Below, piece by piece: positions 26,394 through 35,387 of a stretch of DNA of 64,000 nt (position 1 is the stretch's first letter; each line of letters begins with the position of its first letter). The translations under genes were made by a program, and so were the position numbers. The DNA lies in assembly GCF_034006445.1 (NCBI RefSeq), contig NZ_JAVESS010000006.1:59964-123963 (forward strand), in the 5' to 3' direction. The notes beneath the pieces are model-generated. The model ran no database searches, was not told the DNA's origin, and saw nothing but the letters and a program-made list of their open reading frames with translations. This DNA is from Desulfovibrio sp. Its GTDB lineage: Bacteria > Desulfobacterota > Desulfovibrionia > Desulfovibrionales > Desulfovibrionaceae.

Positions 26394-29084
26394 ATGTCAG
26401 ATCAGCAGAAAAAGAAACCGCGTCCGGACCGTTCCCGCAACGGCGAAGCCTCCCACAAGCCCGCAGACAAGCCCGCAGACAGACCTGCAAAAAGGCCTGC
26501 GGACAGGGACAGGACAGCAGACAGGCCCGGTCAGGGCAAGGGTGGCGAAGGCCATTCCCGGCCCGACAGGGCGGGCGCGGGCAAACCCGGCGGTTCGCGC
26601 AACGGCAGACCTGGTCAGGACAAGGGTGGCGAAGGCCATTCCCGGCCCGACAGGGCGGGTGCGGGCAAACCCGGCGGTTCGCGCAACGGCAGACCCGGTC
26701 AGGACAAGGGCGGCGAAGGCCATTCCCGGCCCGACAGGGCAGGAGCGGGCAAACCCGGCGGTTCGCGCAGCGGCAGACCCGGTCAGGACAAGGGCGGCGA
26801 AGGCCATTCCCGGCCCGACAGGGCGCGCCCGGACAAATCCTATGAGGACAAAGGTAGGCCCGAAAAAGCCTGGCCCGAAAAATCCGGGCATGAAAAATCC
26901 GGGGCCAAAAAATATGAGCCCAAAAAATATGAGCAGGACAAGGGCAGATCCGGCAAAGCCGGGTCTGACAAAAACTGGCCTGGCGAGGGTCGTGACAAGA
27001 GCCGTGGCCAGAGCCGTGGTCAGGACAGAGACCGGAGTTGGGGTCAGGACAAAGACCAGAGCCGGGGCCAGAGTCGCGGACAGGACAGAGATCGGAGTTG
27101 GGGCCAGGACAGAGACAAGAACCGGGATCAGAGTCGTGGGCAGGAAAGAGACCGGAACTGGGGCCAGGATGCAGGCCGGGGCAGGGACAACGGGCCTCGT
27201 CCGCCGCATTCTGGAAGACCGCGCTCAGACGCGCCGCGCTCCGGCAGGGGTGGGGCGTCAGCCGAAGGCAGGCCCGACACTAGAAATACTTTTGACCGCG
27301 CAGATGGTCAGAACAGAAACAGGGCTGGATTTACCAGAGACGGACGCGACCGGGACGGACGCGACAGGGACGGTTTCAACAGGGATGACTTCAACCGGGA
27401 CAGGCGTGAATCCGTAGCCGCCCGTGCTCCGCGTCCTGCCATGGCCCAGAGTTACGCCTGGAAGGGAGCAACGCCGCTGTTTCCGCCTTTGACCGCAGAA
27501 GCGCGCGCCATTCTTGACCAACTGCCGGAAGTGCTGGCCCGCGTATGGCCCCTCAGCGCGGCCCACCGCCGTTCGCTGCCCGATGACATAGCCCGGCTGT
27601 CACGCCTGCTCACCACCGAGCGGGCGGCCCTTGACCGTCCCTACTGGAGTACCCCGGCCTTTGTCAGCGCGTATATGTACTATTTTCTGCCCTGGAATCT
27701 GGTGCGGCTCATCCGCCTGCTGGCGGCAATGCCCCTGCCGGACCCGCAGGCCGTCGTGGCTCAGGGCGGCAAGGCTCTGCTGATTGATACCGGCTCCGGC
27801 CCGCTGACCCTGCCCCTGGCCCTGTGGCTGGCCCGCCCCGAGTGGCGGCAAGTGCCCATTCAGGTGCTGGCTCTGGACAGTTCGTCGCAGCCGCTGGAAC
27901 TGGGGCGCAGCCTCCTGCACGAAGTGGCAGCCCTGACCTTCCATCAGCCCTGGCAGGTGCAGATCGTGCGGGCTCCGCTGGAGCAGGCCGCACGACAGGC
28001 AGCGCCGCTGCTGGCCGGAGGCCAGGCCAGGCCCTGGCTGGTCAGCGCCGCCAACGTGCTCAATGAACTGCGTTTCGGCAAAAGAAGCGGCCGTGCCAGC
28101 ACGCTTGATTCCTACGACGAAGACGACGCACCCCTGATGGGGAGAATGGACGATCCCGATGCGGAAGGACGCGCCGATTACGGCCAGTCGGCGGATCCGG
28201 ACGAACGGCCCGACGATTGCCGTGAGGAGCGGCTTGCGCGTTTTCTGGACGCGCTTGCGCCGCTGTTCCGCAGCCATGGCCGCTCCGCCACGGACAGCGC
28301 GGAAGGCCAGTCTTCTGGCCCGGCCCTGCTTTTTGTGGAACCCGGTACGCGCCTTGGCGGTTCCACCATTATGGATCTGCGCCATCTGGCTGTGGAGGGC
28401 GGGCTTACGGCCCTGGCCCCGTGCCCGCATCAGGCGGCCTGTCCGCTGCTGGGCGGTCAGGGAGGCCGCACCTGGTGTCACTTTACCTTTGGCAGCGAAG
28501 ACGCGCCCAGATGGCTTGAAGACCTTTCCGCCGATGCCGGACTTGGCAAAAGCGGTCTGAGCCTCGCGCCGCTCCTGCTTTCGCCCGTGGCCGCGCCGGA
28601 AGTTGCGGCAGGTCAGGAACAGGGGCGCAAAACTTCGGGCAGCATGAAGGCCCGCGTGCTCACAGCGCCTTTTGCCGTTCCCGGCCTTGCGGGCCGTGGG
28701 CGCTATGCCTGTGCCGCCTGCGGCCTGCTGTTGCTGGAAGATGCCGAAGGGCTGCCGTCCGGCAGCCTGCTTGAGGTGCAGGTGCCCCCGGACGCACGAC
28801 GCGACGCCAAGAGCGGCGCGCGCATTGTGCGGCGGCCGGGTTCAGGCGCGTTGCCCGCCGGACATGGTTCTGCCTACGCAAGTCCTGCGGCCCCTGCAGA
28901 AGGCACGCCGCGACCGGCCAGGCCAGCCAGGCCGGCCCGTCCGACCATGCCGACCAGGCCGGGCCGCCCGGCTCACACGGACCGTCGGGATGCTCCGGCC
29001 CGTCCGGCCTCACGTCGGCCATCTTCCGATCGCAATTCCGGCAGGCCGCAAAGGAGCGGTGGAAAGGGCGGGAAAAAAGCGTAA
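26394..29084 (+). CDS. Rsm22-like rRNA methyltransferase with long RGG-type repeat N-terminus
   Basis: An 896-residue protein in two parts. Residues 1 to about 340 are low complexity, rich in G, R, K, D and P: a 28-residue unit (KGGEGHSRPDRAGAGKPGGS plus RNGRPGQD) repeated about 3.6 times, then SRGQDRDRSWGQD-type repeats. From about residue 355 it becomes a SAM-dependent methyltransferase: LLIDTGSGPLTLPLALWLA is motif I, SAANVLNEL and LLFVEPGTRLGGSTIMDLR follow, and PCPHQAACPLLGG...WCHFTFG is the cysteine signature of the Rsm22/PF09243 family. The repeats may bind RNA. A short K/R/P-rich tail closes the protein. The methylated target is not known. Confidence 0.75.
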   Translation: MSDQQKKKPRPDRSRNGEASHKPADKPADRPAKRPADRDRTADRPGQGKGGEGHSRPDRAGAGKPGGSRNGRPGQDKGGEGHSRPDRAGAGKPGGSRNGRPGQDKGGEGHSRPDRAGAGKPGGSRSGRPGQDKGGEGHSRPDRARPDKSYEDKGRPEKAWPEKSGHEKSGAKKYEPKKYEQDKGRSGKAGSDKNWPGEGRDKSRGQSRGQDRDRSWGQDKDQSRGQSRGQDRDRSWGQDRDKNRDQSRGQERDRNWGQDAGRGRDNGPRPPHSGRPRSDAPRSGRGGASAEGRPDTRNTFDRADGQNRNRAGFTRDGRDRDGRDRDGFNRDDFNRDRRESVAARAPRPAMAQSYAWKGATPLFPPLTAEARAILDQLPEVLARVWPLSAAHRRSLPDDIARLSRLLTTERAALDRPYWSTPAFVSAYMYYFLPWNLVRLIRLLAAMPLPDPQAVVAQGGKALLIDTGSGPLTLPLALWLARPEWRQVPIQVLALDSSSQPLELGRSLLHEVAALTFHQPWQVQIVRAPLEQAARQAAPLLAGGQARPWLVSAANVLNELRFGKRSGRASTLDSYDEDDAPLMGRMDDPDAEGRADYGQSADPDERPDDCREERLARFLDALAPLFRSHGRSATDSAEGQSSGPALLFVEPGTRLGGSTIMDLRHLAVEGGLTALAPCPHQAACPLLGGQGGRTWCHFTFGSEDAPRWLEDLSADAGLGKSGLSLAPLLLSPVAAPEVAAGQEQGRKTSGSMKARVLTAPFAVPGLAGRGRYACAACGLLLLEDAEGLPSGSLLEVQVPPDARRDAKSGARIVRRPGSGALPAGHGSAYASPAAPAEGTPRPARPARPARPTMPTRPGRPAHTDRRDAPARPASRRPSSDRNSGRPQRSGGKGGKKA
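26525..26830 (+). repeat. 84-bp in-frame tandem repeat
   Basis: About 3.6 near-identical 84-bp units (28 codons) begin with GGTCAGGACAAGGGTGGCGA. Units two to four differ by only a few bases, implying recent expansion. Copy number changes keep frame, so the N-terminal region of the Rsm22-like protein can vary in length. Confidence 0.8.
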
Positions 29085-29106
29085 ATCTATTTTTTCACGC
29101 AGTGCC

Positions 29107-29151
29107 AACCCCCACAGGGCGCGCCTCCCCGCGCGTTTTGTGGGGGTTTTT
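29107..29151 (+). terminator. Terminator of RACo-Rsm22 operon
   Basis: The arms AACCCCCAC and GTGGGGGTT enclose a GGCGCGCCTCCCCGCGCG structure and are followed by TTTT. Confidence 0.8.
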
Positions 29152-29330
29152 GTACGGAAAATCCCTCTTAATAAAAATATCTATCAATATGTAAAGTCAT
29201 TTAATTCAGGCTGTTAATTTCGGACGTTTTGGTATGGGGCTTTTATTTACCCTTCAAGCGTGTATACTCGCCCATGGTCCCGCAGGACCGTTTTTGCCCT
29301 GCACAACTTCAAGACAAGGTTAGCATTCCC

Positions 29331-31643
29331 ATGCTCGCACAGCCCAAAGATCTCCCTGAGCCACAGTTGAAGCCCAATACCGAAGTCGTTTTGCAAAAGC
29401 GTTATCTGCGCAAAAACCTGGACGGACAGACTATCGAAACGCCACGCGATCTTTTTTGGCGCGTGGCAGCCGCCATTGCCGTTGAAGAAGAAAAATACGA
29501 GGGCTCCAGCCAGAAGAGCGGGCAGTTGGCCCGCGATTTTTATGACCTCATGACCAGCTGGAAGTTTCTGCCCAACTCGCCGACCCTCATGAACGCGGGT
29601 ACTGACCTGGGGCAGCTTTCCGCCTGTTTCGTGCTGCCAGTGGGCGACTCCATTGAAGAGATTTTTGACGCCGTCAAATACGCGGCCATGATCCACAAGT
29701 CCGGCGGAGGCACCGGCTTTTCCTTTTCGCGCCTGCGCCCCAAGGACAGCCGGGTAGGCTCAACCGGGGGCGTGGCCTCCGGGCCTGTGTCCTTTTTGCG
29801 CATCTTCAATACCGCCACGGAGCAGATTAAGCAGGGGGGCACTCGGCGCGGAGCCAACATGGGCATCCTGCGGGTGGATCACCCGGATATTCTCGAGTTT
29901 ATAGGCGCCAAGGAAAAAGAGGGTGAATTCAATAATTTCAATCTTTCCGTCGGATTGACTGAAGCCTTCATGCAGGCCGTGGAACGGGACGAACAATATG
30001 ACCTCGTGGCCCCCAACAACGGCGAAGTCATGAAGCGTCTGCCCGCGCGCGAGGTTTTTGACCTGCTGGTGCGCAAGGCATGGCTGTCGGGCGATCCCGG
30101 CATTGTCTTTCTTGATCGCATCAACCGCGACAATCCCACGCCGGATCAGGGCGACATTGAATCGACCAACCCTTGCGGCGAGCAGCCCCTGCTGCCCTTT
30201 GAAGCCTGCAACCTCGGGTCCATCAATCTTTCCTGCTTTTATGTTCCTGGGCACGAAAACGATGCCGACCCGACCGGCAAGGGCATAGACTGGGACGACC
30301 TGCGCCATGCCGTGCATCTGGGTGTGCGCTTTCTCGACAATGTCATTGACGCCTCGCGCTTTCCCCTTGACCGCATCAGCGAAACCGTGCGCAAAAACCG
30401 CAAGATCGGTCTGGGCGTTATGGGCTTTGCCGACCTGCTCTTTCAGCTTGGCGTGGCCTATGACTCGCAAGAGGGCATTGACCTTGGCGAGCGGATCATG
30501 GCCTTTGTGCAGGAGGAAGGGCACAAGGCATCGGCCCTGCTGGCCCAGGAGCGCGGGCCTTTCCCGGCCTACGAAACCTCGGTGTACGGCCGCCGCAAGC
30601 TTGGGCCGTACCGTAACGCTACGGTAACCACCATCGCGCCCACGGGCACGCTCTCCATCATCGCTGGCTGCTCGTCCGGCGTGGAACCGCTTTTCGCCCT
30701 GTGCTTTACACGCAATATTCTGGATGGCGAGCGCCTCGTGGAAGTGAATCCGCATTTTGCGGAGGCGCTTGAAGACGGCGGGCTGTTCAGCCATGAGCTG
30801 ATGGACGCCGTGGTGGCCAGAGGCTCCATTCAGGGCATGGACTATCTGCCCGCACCCCTGCGCAAGGTCTTTGTGACCGCCATGGACATCGCGCCAGTGT
30901 GGCATCTGCGCATGCAGGCGGCCTTTCAGCGGCACACGGACAATGCCGTGTCCAAAACCGTCAACCTGTCCAACAGCGCCACAGAGCAGGACATCCGCGA
31001 AATTTACTGGCTGGCGTATCAGGAAGGCTGCAAGGGCGTCACCGTCTACCGCGACGGCTGCAAGAGCATTCAGGTGCTCGCCACGGGCGAGGGACAGAAG
31101 AAAATGGACGGCGATTCCGCGCCCGAATCGGGCACGGCCGGGCAGCAGGGCAGCGCGCCTGCCGCAGCTTCACCCATCGCCGCGCCCACGTCCCTGGTGC
31201 GCAAACGCCCCGACGAGGTGCAGGGCTTTACCCGCAAGGTGCAGACGGGCCTTGGGGCCATGTACCTTACGGTCAATGAGGTGGACGGCAAGCCCTTTGA
31301 GGTTTTTGCCACCATTGGCAAGTCCGGCCGCTCCATTACCGCCAAGGCCGAGGCCATAGGCCGCCTTGTTTCTCTGGCCCTGCGCTCCGGCGTCCACGTG
31401 CGCGACGTTGTGGCGCAGATCAAGGGCATTGGCGGCGAACACCCCGTCTTTCGCGGCAAGGGCCTGCTGCTTTCCATCCCCGACGCCATTGCCTGGGTGC
31501 TGGAGCAGCGCTACCTCAAGGATGAGGTTGTGGATACGGTCAGCGACCTTGCCGTCAATCGCTGCCCCGACTGCGGCGAAAAACTCGTTTTTCAGGAAGG
31601 TTGCCTGATTTGCCCGGCTTGCGGGTTTTCCCGCTGCGGATAG
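29331..31643 (+). CDS. nrdJ: B12-dependent (class II) ribonucleotide reductase
   Basis: A 770-residue enzyme reducing ribonucleotides to deoxyribonucleotides with adenosylcobalamin. WKFLPNSPTLMNAGTDLGQLSACFVLPVGDSIEEIFD opens the catalytic barrel; SGGGTGFSFSRLRPKDS, the finger-loop NPCGEQPLLPFEACNLGSIN and TTIAPTGTLSIIAGCSSGVEPLF are class II signatures. The C-terminal domain has a zinc ribbon, NRCPDCGEKLVFQEGCLICPACGFSRC, typical of long NrdJ proteins. ATG 29331 fits the family; an upstream in-frame ATG at 29274 has no ribosome site. The enzyme fits anaerobic life and depends on the cobO product. The TAG stop touches a MITE-like element. Confidence 0.95.
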   Translation: MLAQPKDLPEPQLKPNTEVVLQKRYLRKNLDGQTIETPRDLFWRVAAAIAVEEEKYEGSSQKSGQLARDFYDLMTSWKFLPNSPTLMNAGTDLGQLSACFVLPVGDSIEEIFDAVKYAAMIHKSGGGTGFSFSRLRPKDSRVGSTGGVASGPVSFLRIFNTATEQIKQGGTRRGANMGILRVDHPDILEFIGAKEKEGEFNNFNLSVGLTEAFMQAVERDEQYDLVAPNNGEVMKRLPAREVFDLLVRKAWLSGDPGIVFLDRINRDNPTPDQGDIESTNPCGEQPLLPFEACNLGSINLSCFYVPGHENDADPTGKGIDWDDLRHAVHLGVRFLDNVIDASRFPLDRISETVRKNRKIGLGVMGFADLLFQLGVAYDSQEGIDLGERIMAFVQEEGHKASALLAQERGPFPAYETSVYGRRKLGPYRNATVTTIAPTGTLSIIAGCSSGVEPLFALCFTRNILDGERLVEVNPHFAEALEDGGLFSHELMDAVVARGSIQGMDYLPAPLRKVFVTAMDIAPVWHLRMQAAFQRHTDNAVSKTVNLSNSATEQDIREIYWLAYQEGCKGVTVYRDGCKSIQVLATGEGQKKMDGDSAPESGTAGQQGSAPAAASPIAAPTSLVRKRPDEVQGFTRKVQTGLGAMYLTVNEVDGKPFEVFATIGKSGRSITAKAEAIGRLVSLALRSGVHVRDVVAQIKGIGGEHPVFRGKGLLLSIPDAIAWVLEQRYLKDEVVDTVSDLAVNRCPDCGEKLVFQEGCLICPACGFSRCG

Positions 31644-31788
31644 ACTGTGTCGTCACGAGCGCCTTTCCTGGTATCTCAGCGTCGAACGTCGCCTTTTATT
31701 CCGGTCGAGTACCATCAGAGTACACTCCCTGCATAAAAGGCTTGTTCTCCATGATATGACAGGAAATTTATCTCGTGGTGAAGCTGTC
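31643..31788. mobile_element. 146-bp MITE-like element, copy 1
   Basis: Same length and about 85-90% identical by eye to the element at 32661-32806. Its left end begins at the last base of the nrdJ stop codon. The ends (GACTGTGTCGTCACGAG and CTCGTGGTGAAGCTGTC) are imperfect inverted repeats. Inside, CCTTTTAT and ATAAAAGG flank GAGTACC..AGAGTAC. No coding capacity. Confidence 0.7.
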
Positions 31789-31853
31789 TGAGACGGGTTC
31801 TTTTTTAGGATATATGCCCGAGGTTAAGGGAACACTGATTAAAGAGCATCCTG

Positions 31854-31977
31854 GAAACGCGCAGTTATTTCGTTTGGCAAGGCGCGATCTTTTTTTGAAG
31901 CAGGAGTGGACTCTTCCGTCCTCGACTGTTTCAAAAAAAGTGAAGCAACACTGCCAAACGGAATAAATCAGCGTTTC
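31854..31977. repeat. Long imperfect palindrome of 124 bp
   Basis: The left arm 31854-31879 (starting GAAACGCGCAGTTATTTCGT) pairs with the right arm 31952-31977 (ending AATCAGCGTTTC) at about 22 of 26 positions. An inner TTTTTTTGAAGCAG pairs with CTGTTTCAAAAAAA. It lies between the MITE-like element and the YdjM-like gene and resembles other small palindromic inserts in this window. Confidence 0.65.
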
Positions 31978-32002
31978 TCAACATTCTCTCTCAGGATTAT
32001 TC

Positions 32003-32509
32003 ATGAAGTGGATAACCCATCAGGCCACGGCCGTTGCTGCGGCCCTGGCCCTGCACCTGCCCGCCGCCGGAGTGGCGGCGGCCTGCGTCGGGGCTGTCAT
32101 GCCCGACGTGCTGGACCAGCGCATGGCGGGCCTTGCCCCCACCAGGCGCGGGCGGCAAAAAATATTCAATGCCGTACACAGGGGGACTACCCACTGGTTC
32201 GGCTGGTGGCTGATCTTGTGCGCAGTGGCTTTTGCCGCGCCTGGCGCACAAATGGGCCCCATGGGGCGTGATGTGTTGCTGGGCCTTGGCTTCGGCGGAC
32301 TCAGTCACGTGGTTCTGGACATGCTGACGCCATCGGGCGTGCCCCTTACGCCCTTTTCACGCAGCAACAAGTTTTCGCTCAAACTGTGCTCCACAGGCAG
32401 CCTGGGGGAATACTGCTTTTTGCTTTGCGTTGTGGGCCTTGCATGGTGGTTCTATGGCGCTGACCTTTTGAAGCTGACGCGTCATCTGGCCCATACGAAA
32501 ATACTGTAG
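32003..32509 (+). CDS. YdjM/DUF457-type membrane metal-dependent hydrolase
   Basis: A 168-residue integral membrane protein of the YdjM/PF04307 family. Conserved polar residues lie in and between helices: HQATAVAAALAL near the start, GAVMPDVLDQ, VHRGTTHWFGWW and GLSHVVLDMLTPSGVPLTPF, the pattern of His and Asp residues proposed to bind metal. About four hydrophobic segments. Homologues are linked to SOS or membrane repair in some bacteria, but the substrate is unknown. A family A hairpin repeat follows about 97 bp after the stop. Confidence 0.8.
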   Translation: MKWITHQATAVAAALALHLPAAGVAAACVGAVMPDVLDQRMAGLAPTRRGRQKIFNAVHRGTTHWFGWWLILCAVAFAAPGAQMGPMGRDVLLGLGFGGLSHVVLDMLTPSGVPLTPFSRSNKFSLKLCSTGSLGEYCFLLCVVGLAWWFYGADLLKLTRHLAHTKIL

Positions 32510-32605
32510 GCTGCTCCAGCCTTTCTCTGCCTGTCGTTTCCCGGCGCGGCGGACGCAAGCGGCCTTGCCGCGCCGTCCCCGCGCCGGTGTTTTTTTGCTT
32601 TAAAA

Positions 32606-32662
32606 TACTTTGTGGGGGAGGGACCCTTTTGCAAAAGGGGCCCTCCCCCCACGCCCCCTGGA
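32606..32662 (+). repeat. Intergenic hairpin repeat (family A, copy 4, reversed)
   Basis: Inverted relative to the other four copies, but downstream of a plus-strand gene, so its sense relative to the gene is the same. It has TTTGTGGGGGAGGGACCCTT and the GCAAAAGGGGCCCTCCCCCC arm. It abuts the second MITE-like element. Confidence 0.75.
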
Positions 32663-32806
32663 CAGCGTCGTCACGAGCGCCTTTCCACTTATTTCAGCGT
32701 CGAACTTCGCCTTTTATTCCGGTCGAGTACCGTTAGAGTACACTCCCTGCATAAAAGGCTCGTTCTCCTTGATATAATTGGAAATTCATCACGTGACGAC
32801 GCTGTC
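32661..32806. mobile_element. 146-bp MITE-like element, copy 2
   Basis: Perfect 15-bp terminal inverted repeats: GACAGCGTCGTCACG (32661-32675) and CGTGACGACGCTGTC (32792-32806). Interior as in copy 1, with CCTTTTATTCCGGTCGAGTA conserved. No coding capacity. It is in the same orientation as copy 1, 1018 bp away. Confidence 0.75.
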
Positions 32807-33311
32807 TGGAGTCTTTTCGCGCTGAGAATATCCACTCTAACTGCTTCCAAACCGTCCGCTTCGGCACGTAACAGCGCAAATAAATAGCGGTGCTGTCTTT
32901 GCGGCGGGCGTCTGCTCCCGCATCCGCCAGAGCAATTTCACAGTGAGATTGTTCTAAAATTCTTACCGTAATATGCCCTGCTGCAAGGCTTTTTTCGGAT
33001 TGACGCCGAAACGGCAAGGACTGAGCCTGTCGAGCATGACACCAGCGCAAAGTTTTTTGCTCATGCCTGTGATTGGTATAGGTTTCGCGAAGTTATTGTG
33101 AACTTTTAAAGGCATGCCGTGCATGAAAGCCTGGCGGAATATTTAACAGAAATGAAATATACGTACTATTGTCTTTGAAAAAAAATGGCAGTAGTCTTTA
33201 TTTGTGTTCATATCGTGCGCTGAATTCAAGTAGCGTAACGCACGGAAATATTTTCTTTATGCGCAGGTTTATCGTGCCTGCTGCCATCAGAGTCAATATG
33301 GAGTGGCAGTT
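32807..33311. other. Non-coding region upstream of cfa with family C repeat
   Basis: No gene supported. At 32866-32955 is a sequence (ACGTAACAGCGCAAATAAAT, then GCGTCTGCTCCCGCATCCGC plus CAGAGC) that recurs at 45228-45315. The part from about 33080 is AT-rich and should hold the cfa promoter. Confidence 0.5.
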
Positions 33312-34418
33312 ATGTATGAATCAGACATTAAAAAAATGCTGGCTTCGGTTGATGTCGCCATTGACGGGCCCCGTCCCTGGGATATTCAGGTTCACAACAA
33401 CAAATTGTATGGACGCGTTCTGCGTTTTGCCAACCTTGGGCTGGGTGAGGCCTATATGGAAGGCTGGTGGGACTGCAAGGCCCTGGATCAGTTCTTCTGT
33501 AAGGTTTTGCGCGGGGGGCTTGAAAGGCGCTTCCGTTTTACCCTGCCTGTCCTGCTTGAGTTTGTCTCCTACCTTTTCCGCAATCTTCAAAGTCCTGAAC
33601 GCGCGCACATGGTGGCGGTGCATCACTATGATTTCGGTAATGAAGTGTTTGAGGCCATGCTCGACACATCAATGCAGTACAGTTGCGCTTTCTGGCAGGG
33701 TGTGGACACGCTTGAGGCGGCGCAACGGCAGAAGATGGACATGATTTGCCGCAAGCTGATGCTACGGCCGGGCATGCGCGTTCTCGACATCGGCTGCGGC
33801 TGGGGCGGGCTTGGAAGGTATATGGCCCGCGAGTATGGCGTAAGCGTTACCGGAGTGACGGTTTCCGGGGCACAGGCTCAATACGCGCGCGACCACAGCA
33901 AGGGTCTGGACGTGCGCTGGCTGTTGCAGGATTACCGCTCGCTGGCAGGCACGTATGACCGTATTGTTTCCGTCGGGATGTTCGAGCATGTGGGGCACAA
34001 GAATTATGACGTCTTTATGGACAAGGCGCGCAGCCTGCTGGCTGAGGACGGTCTGTTTTTGCTGCACACCATCGGGAGCAACGAACCCCATCACAGCGTG
34101 GACCCCTGGATTGAAAAGTATATTTTCAAAAACGGCATCCTGCCCAGTATTTCTCTTTTGGGAAAATGCGCGGAAGGCCGCTTTGTGATGGAAGACTGGC
34201 ACAACTTTGGCGCGGATTATGACAAAACGCTCGTATGTTGGGCCAACAACTTCATCAGGGGGAGAAAAGAAGGCAGGTTTCAGTGCAGTGAACTTCAAAG
34301 CCGCATGTTTTTGTACTATCTGTTGAGTTGCGCCGGAGCCTTTCGCGCGCGCGATCTGCAACTGTGGCAGCTTGTGCTGAGTCCGGGAGGCGTTGCGGGC
34401 GGGTATGCCCGACCCTGA
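33312..34418 (+). CDS. cfa: Cyclopropane-fatty-acyl-phospholipid synthase
   Basis: A 368-residue SAM-dependent enzyme that adds a methylene bridge to unsaturated phospholipid acyl chains at the inner membrane. The N-terminal domain has GEAYMEGWWDCKALDQFF and HYDFGNEVFEAMLDTSMQYSCAFW, both strong CFA synthase signatures. The methyltransferase site is MRVLDIGCGWGGLGRYMAREYG, followed by VSVGMFEHVGHKNYDVFM and IEKYIFKNGILPS. ATG 33312 with GGAG eight bases upstream is preferred over GTG 33303. AT-rich upstream sequence fits a regulated promoter. Complete. Confidence 0.95.
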   Translation: MYESDIKKMLASVDVAIDGPRPWDIQVHNNKLYGRVLRFANLGLGEAYMEGWWDCKALDQFFCKVLRGGLERRFRFTLPVLLEFVSYLFRNLQSPERAHMVAVHHYDFGNEVFEAMLDTSMQYSCAFWQGVDTLEAAQRQKMDMICRKLMLRPGMRVLDIGCGWGGLGRYMAREYGVSVTGVTVSGAQAQYARDHSKGLDVRWLLQDYRSLAGTYDRIVSVGMFEHVGHKNYDVFMDKARSLLAEDGLFLLHTIGSNEPHHSVDPWIEKYIFKNGILPSISLLGKCAEGRFVMEDWHNFGADYDKTLVCWANNFIRGRKEGRFQCSELQSRMFLYYLLSCAGAFRARDLQLWQLVLSPGGVAGGYARP

Positions 34419-34536
34419 GTTTATGACTTTGCTCCGTCATTCCTCTTGCCATGCATTGGGGGCGGCGTTATGGCTTCTGCTTGTGCCATGACGCCGCCTT
34501 TATTGGTTGGGGGCTATTTCTGCGACGGAGCGTGTT

Positions 34537-35319
34537 GTGAACGGGATTCTTGCATTCAAGCTGATCATAACGCCCCTGCTGGTGTTGATCTGCATGCTCA
34601 TCACCCGTCGGTGGGGAGCTTTTGTCGGAGGCGTGGCGGCCGGCTTGCCCGTGGTCTCCGGCCCCTTGTCCTTTTTTCTGACTCTTGAGCAGGGGACGGC
34701 CTTTTCGGCGCACGCCTCATACAACACCCTGCTCGGCATCGACGCCAACGGGCTGGCCGCCGTGGCCTACCCCTGGCTGGCGGTGCTGGGCGTCCCCTGG
34801 TATCTGGCCATAGCGCTTTCTCTGGGCATATATTTTTTGGGCGGCTGGCTTGTGCAGTTTTTTCCGTACTGGCCACTGGCAGCCTTTGCGCTTTCACTGC
34901 TGTCGCCCCTGCTGGTGCTGGTCTGCCTGCCCCGGCAAGACTCCACGGAGGCCACACAGCCGCAGCACTCGCACTGGTGGCTTATTGCCGCCCAAATGGG
35001 CTTTGGTTCATTGCTCGTCTATGTTGTCACCGAGGTCGCCCATTGGCTCGGGGCGGGCTGGAGCGGCGTGCTGATGTTCTTTCCTGTCATGATCTGCGCC
35101 ATGGTGCCCTTTATACATGCCACGCAAGGGGCAGGGGCTGTGGTGCGCATTTACAGGGGGCTTATGGCCGGATGGTTTGGCTGCATAGCCTTTGCGGCCA
35201 TCGTCATGGCCTTTGTGGAGCGCACGCCCCTATGGCTGTGCTATGTACTGGCCACTGCGGCGGCTCTTGGTGCCAGCGCTGTTGTCACCCTCGTGCAAAA
35301 ACGCATGAAGGCCGCCTGA
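34537..35319 (+). CDS. Multi-pass integral membrane protein of unknown family
   Basis: A 260-residue hydrophobic protein with about eight predicted transmembrane helices and short loops; the only long loop (about residues 135-150) contains a histidine/glutamine-rich hydrophilic patch. GGVAAGLPVVSGPLSFFLTL and GWSGVLMFFPVMICAMVPFI repeat a G.P.....P pattern in each half, suggesting two related halves. I cannot name the family or substrate. Start GTG 34537 has GGAG six bases upstream; a TTG at 34507 is possible. It begins 118 bp after cfa on the same strand, possibly co-transcribed. Confidence 0.65.
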   Translation: MNGILAFKLIITPLLVLICMLITRRWGAFVGGVAAGLPVVSGPLSFFLTLEQGTAFSAHASYNTLLGIDANGLAAVAYPWLAVLGVPWYLAIALSLGIYFLGGWLVQFFPYWPLAAFALSLLSPLLVLVCLPRQDSTEATQPQHSHWWLIAAQMGFGSLLVYVVTEVAHWLGAGWSGVLMFFPVMICAMVPFIHATQGAGAVVRIYRGLMAGWFGCIAFAAIVMAFVERTPLWLCYVLATAAALGASAVVTLVQKRMKAA

Positions 35320-35387
35320 TCTGTACTGGCGGCCTTTGGCGTGATGTATGGCGGGATGCCTAGTGCTGCTCGGCTGCAGCGGCGTGT

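Noticed and set aside
29160..29330. Cobalamin riboswitch or NrdR box upstream of nrdJ
   Set aside because: Looked for because NrdJ is B12-dependent; neither a B12-box nor an NrdR palindrome was recognisable.
31775..31966. 63-codon frame between nrdJ and the YdjM-like gene
   Set aside because: Lies across the end of a MITE-like element and a palindrome; no coding features.
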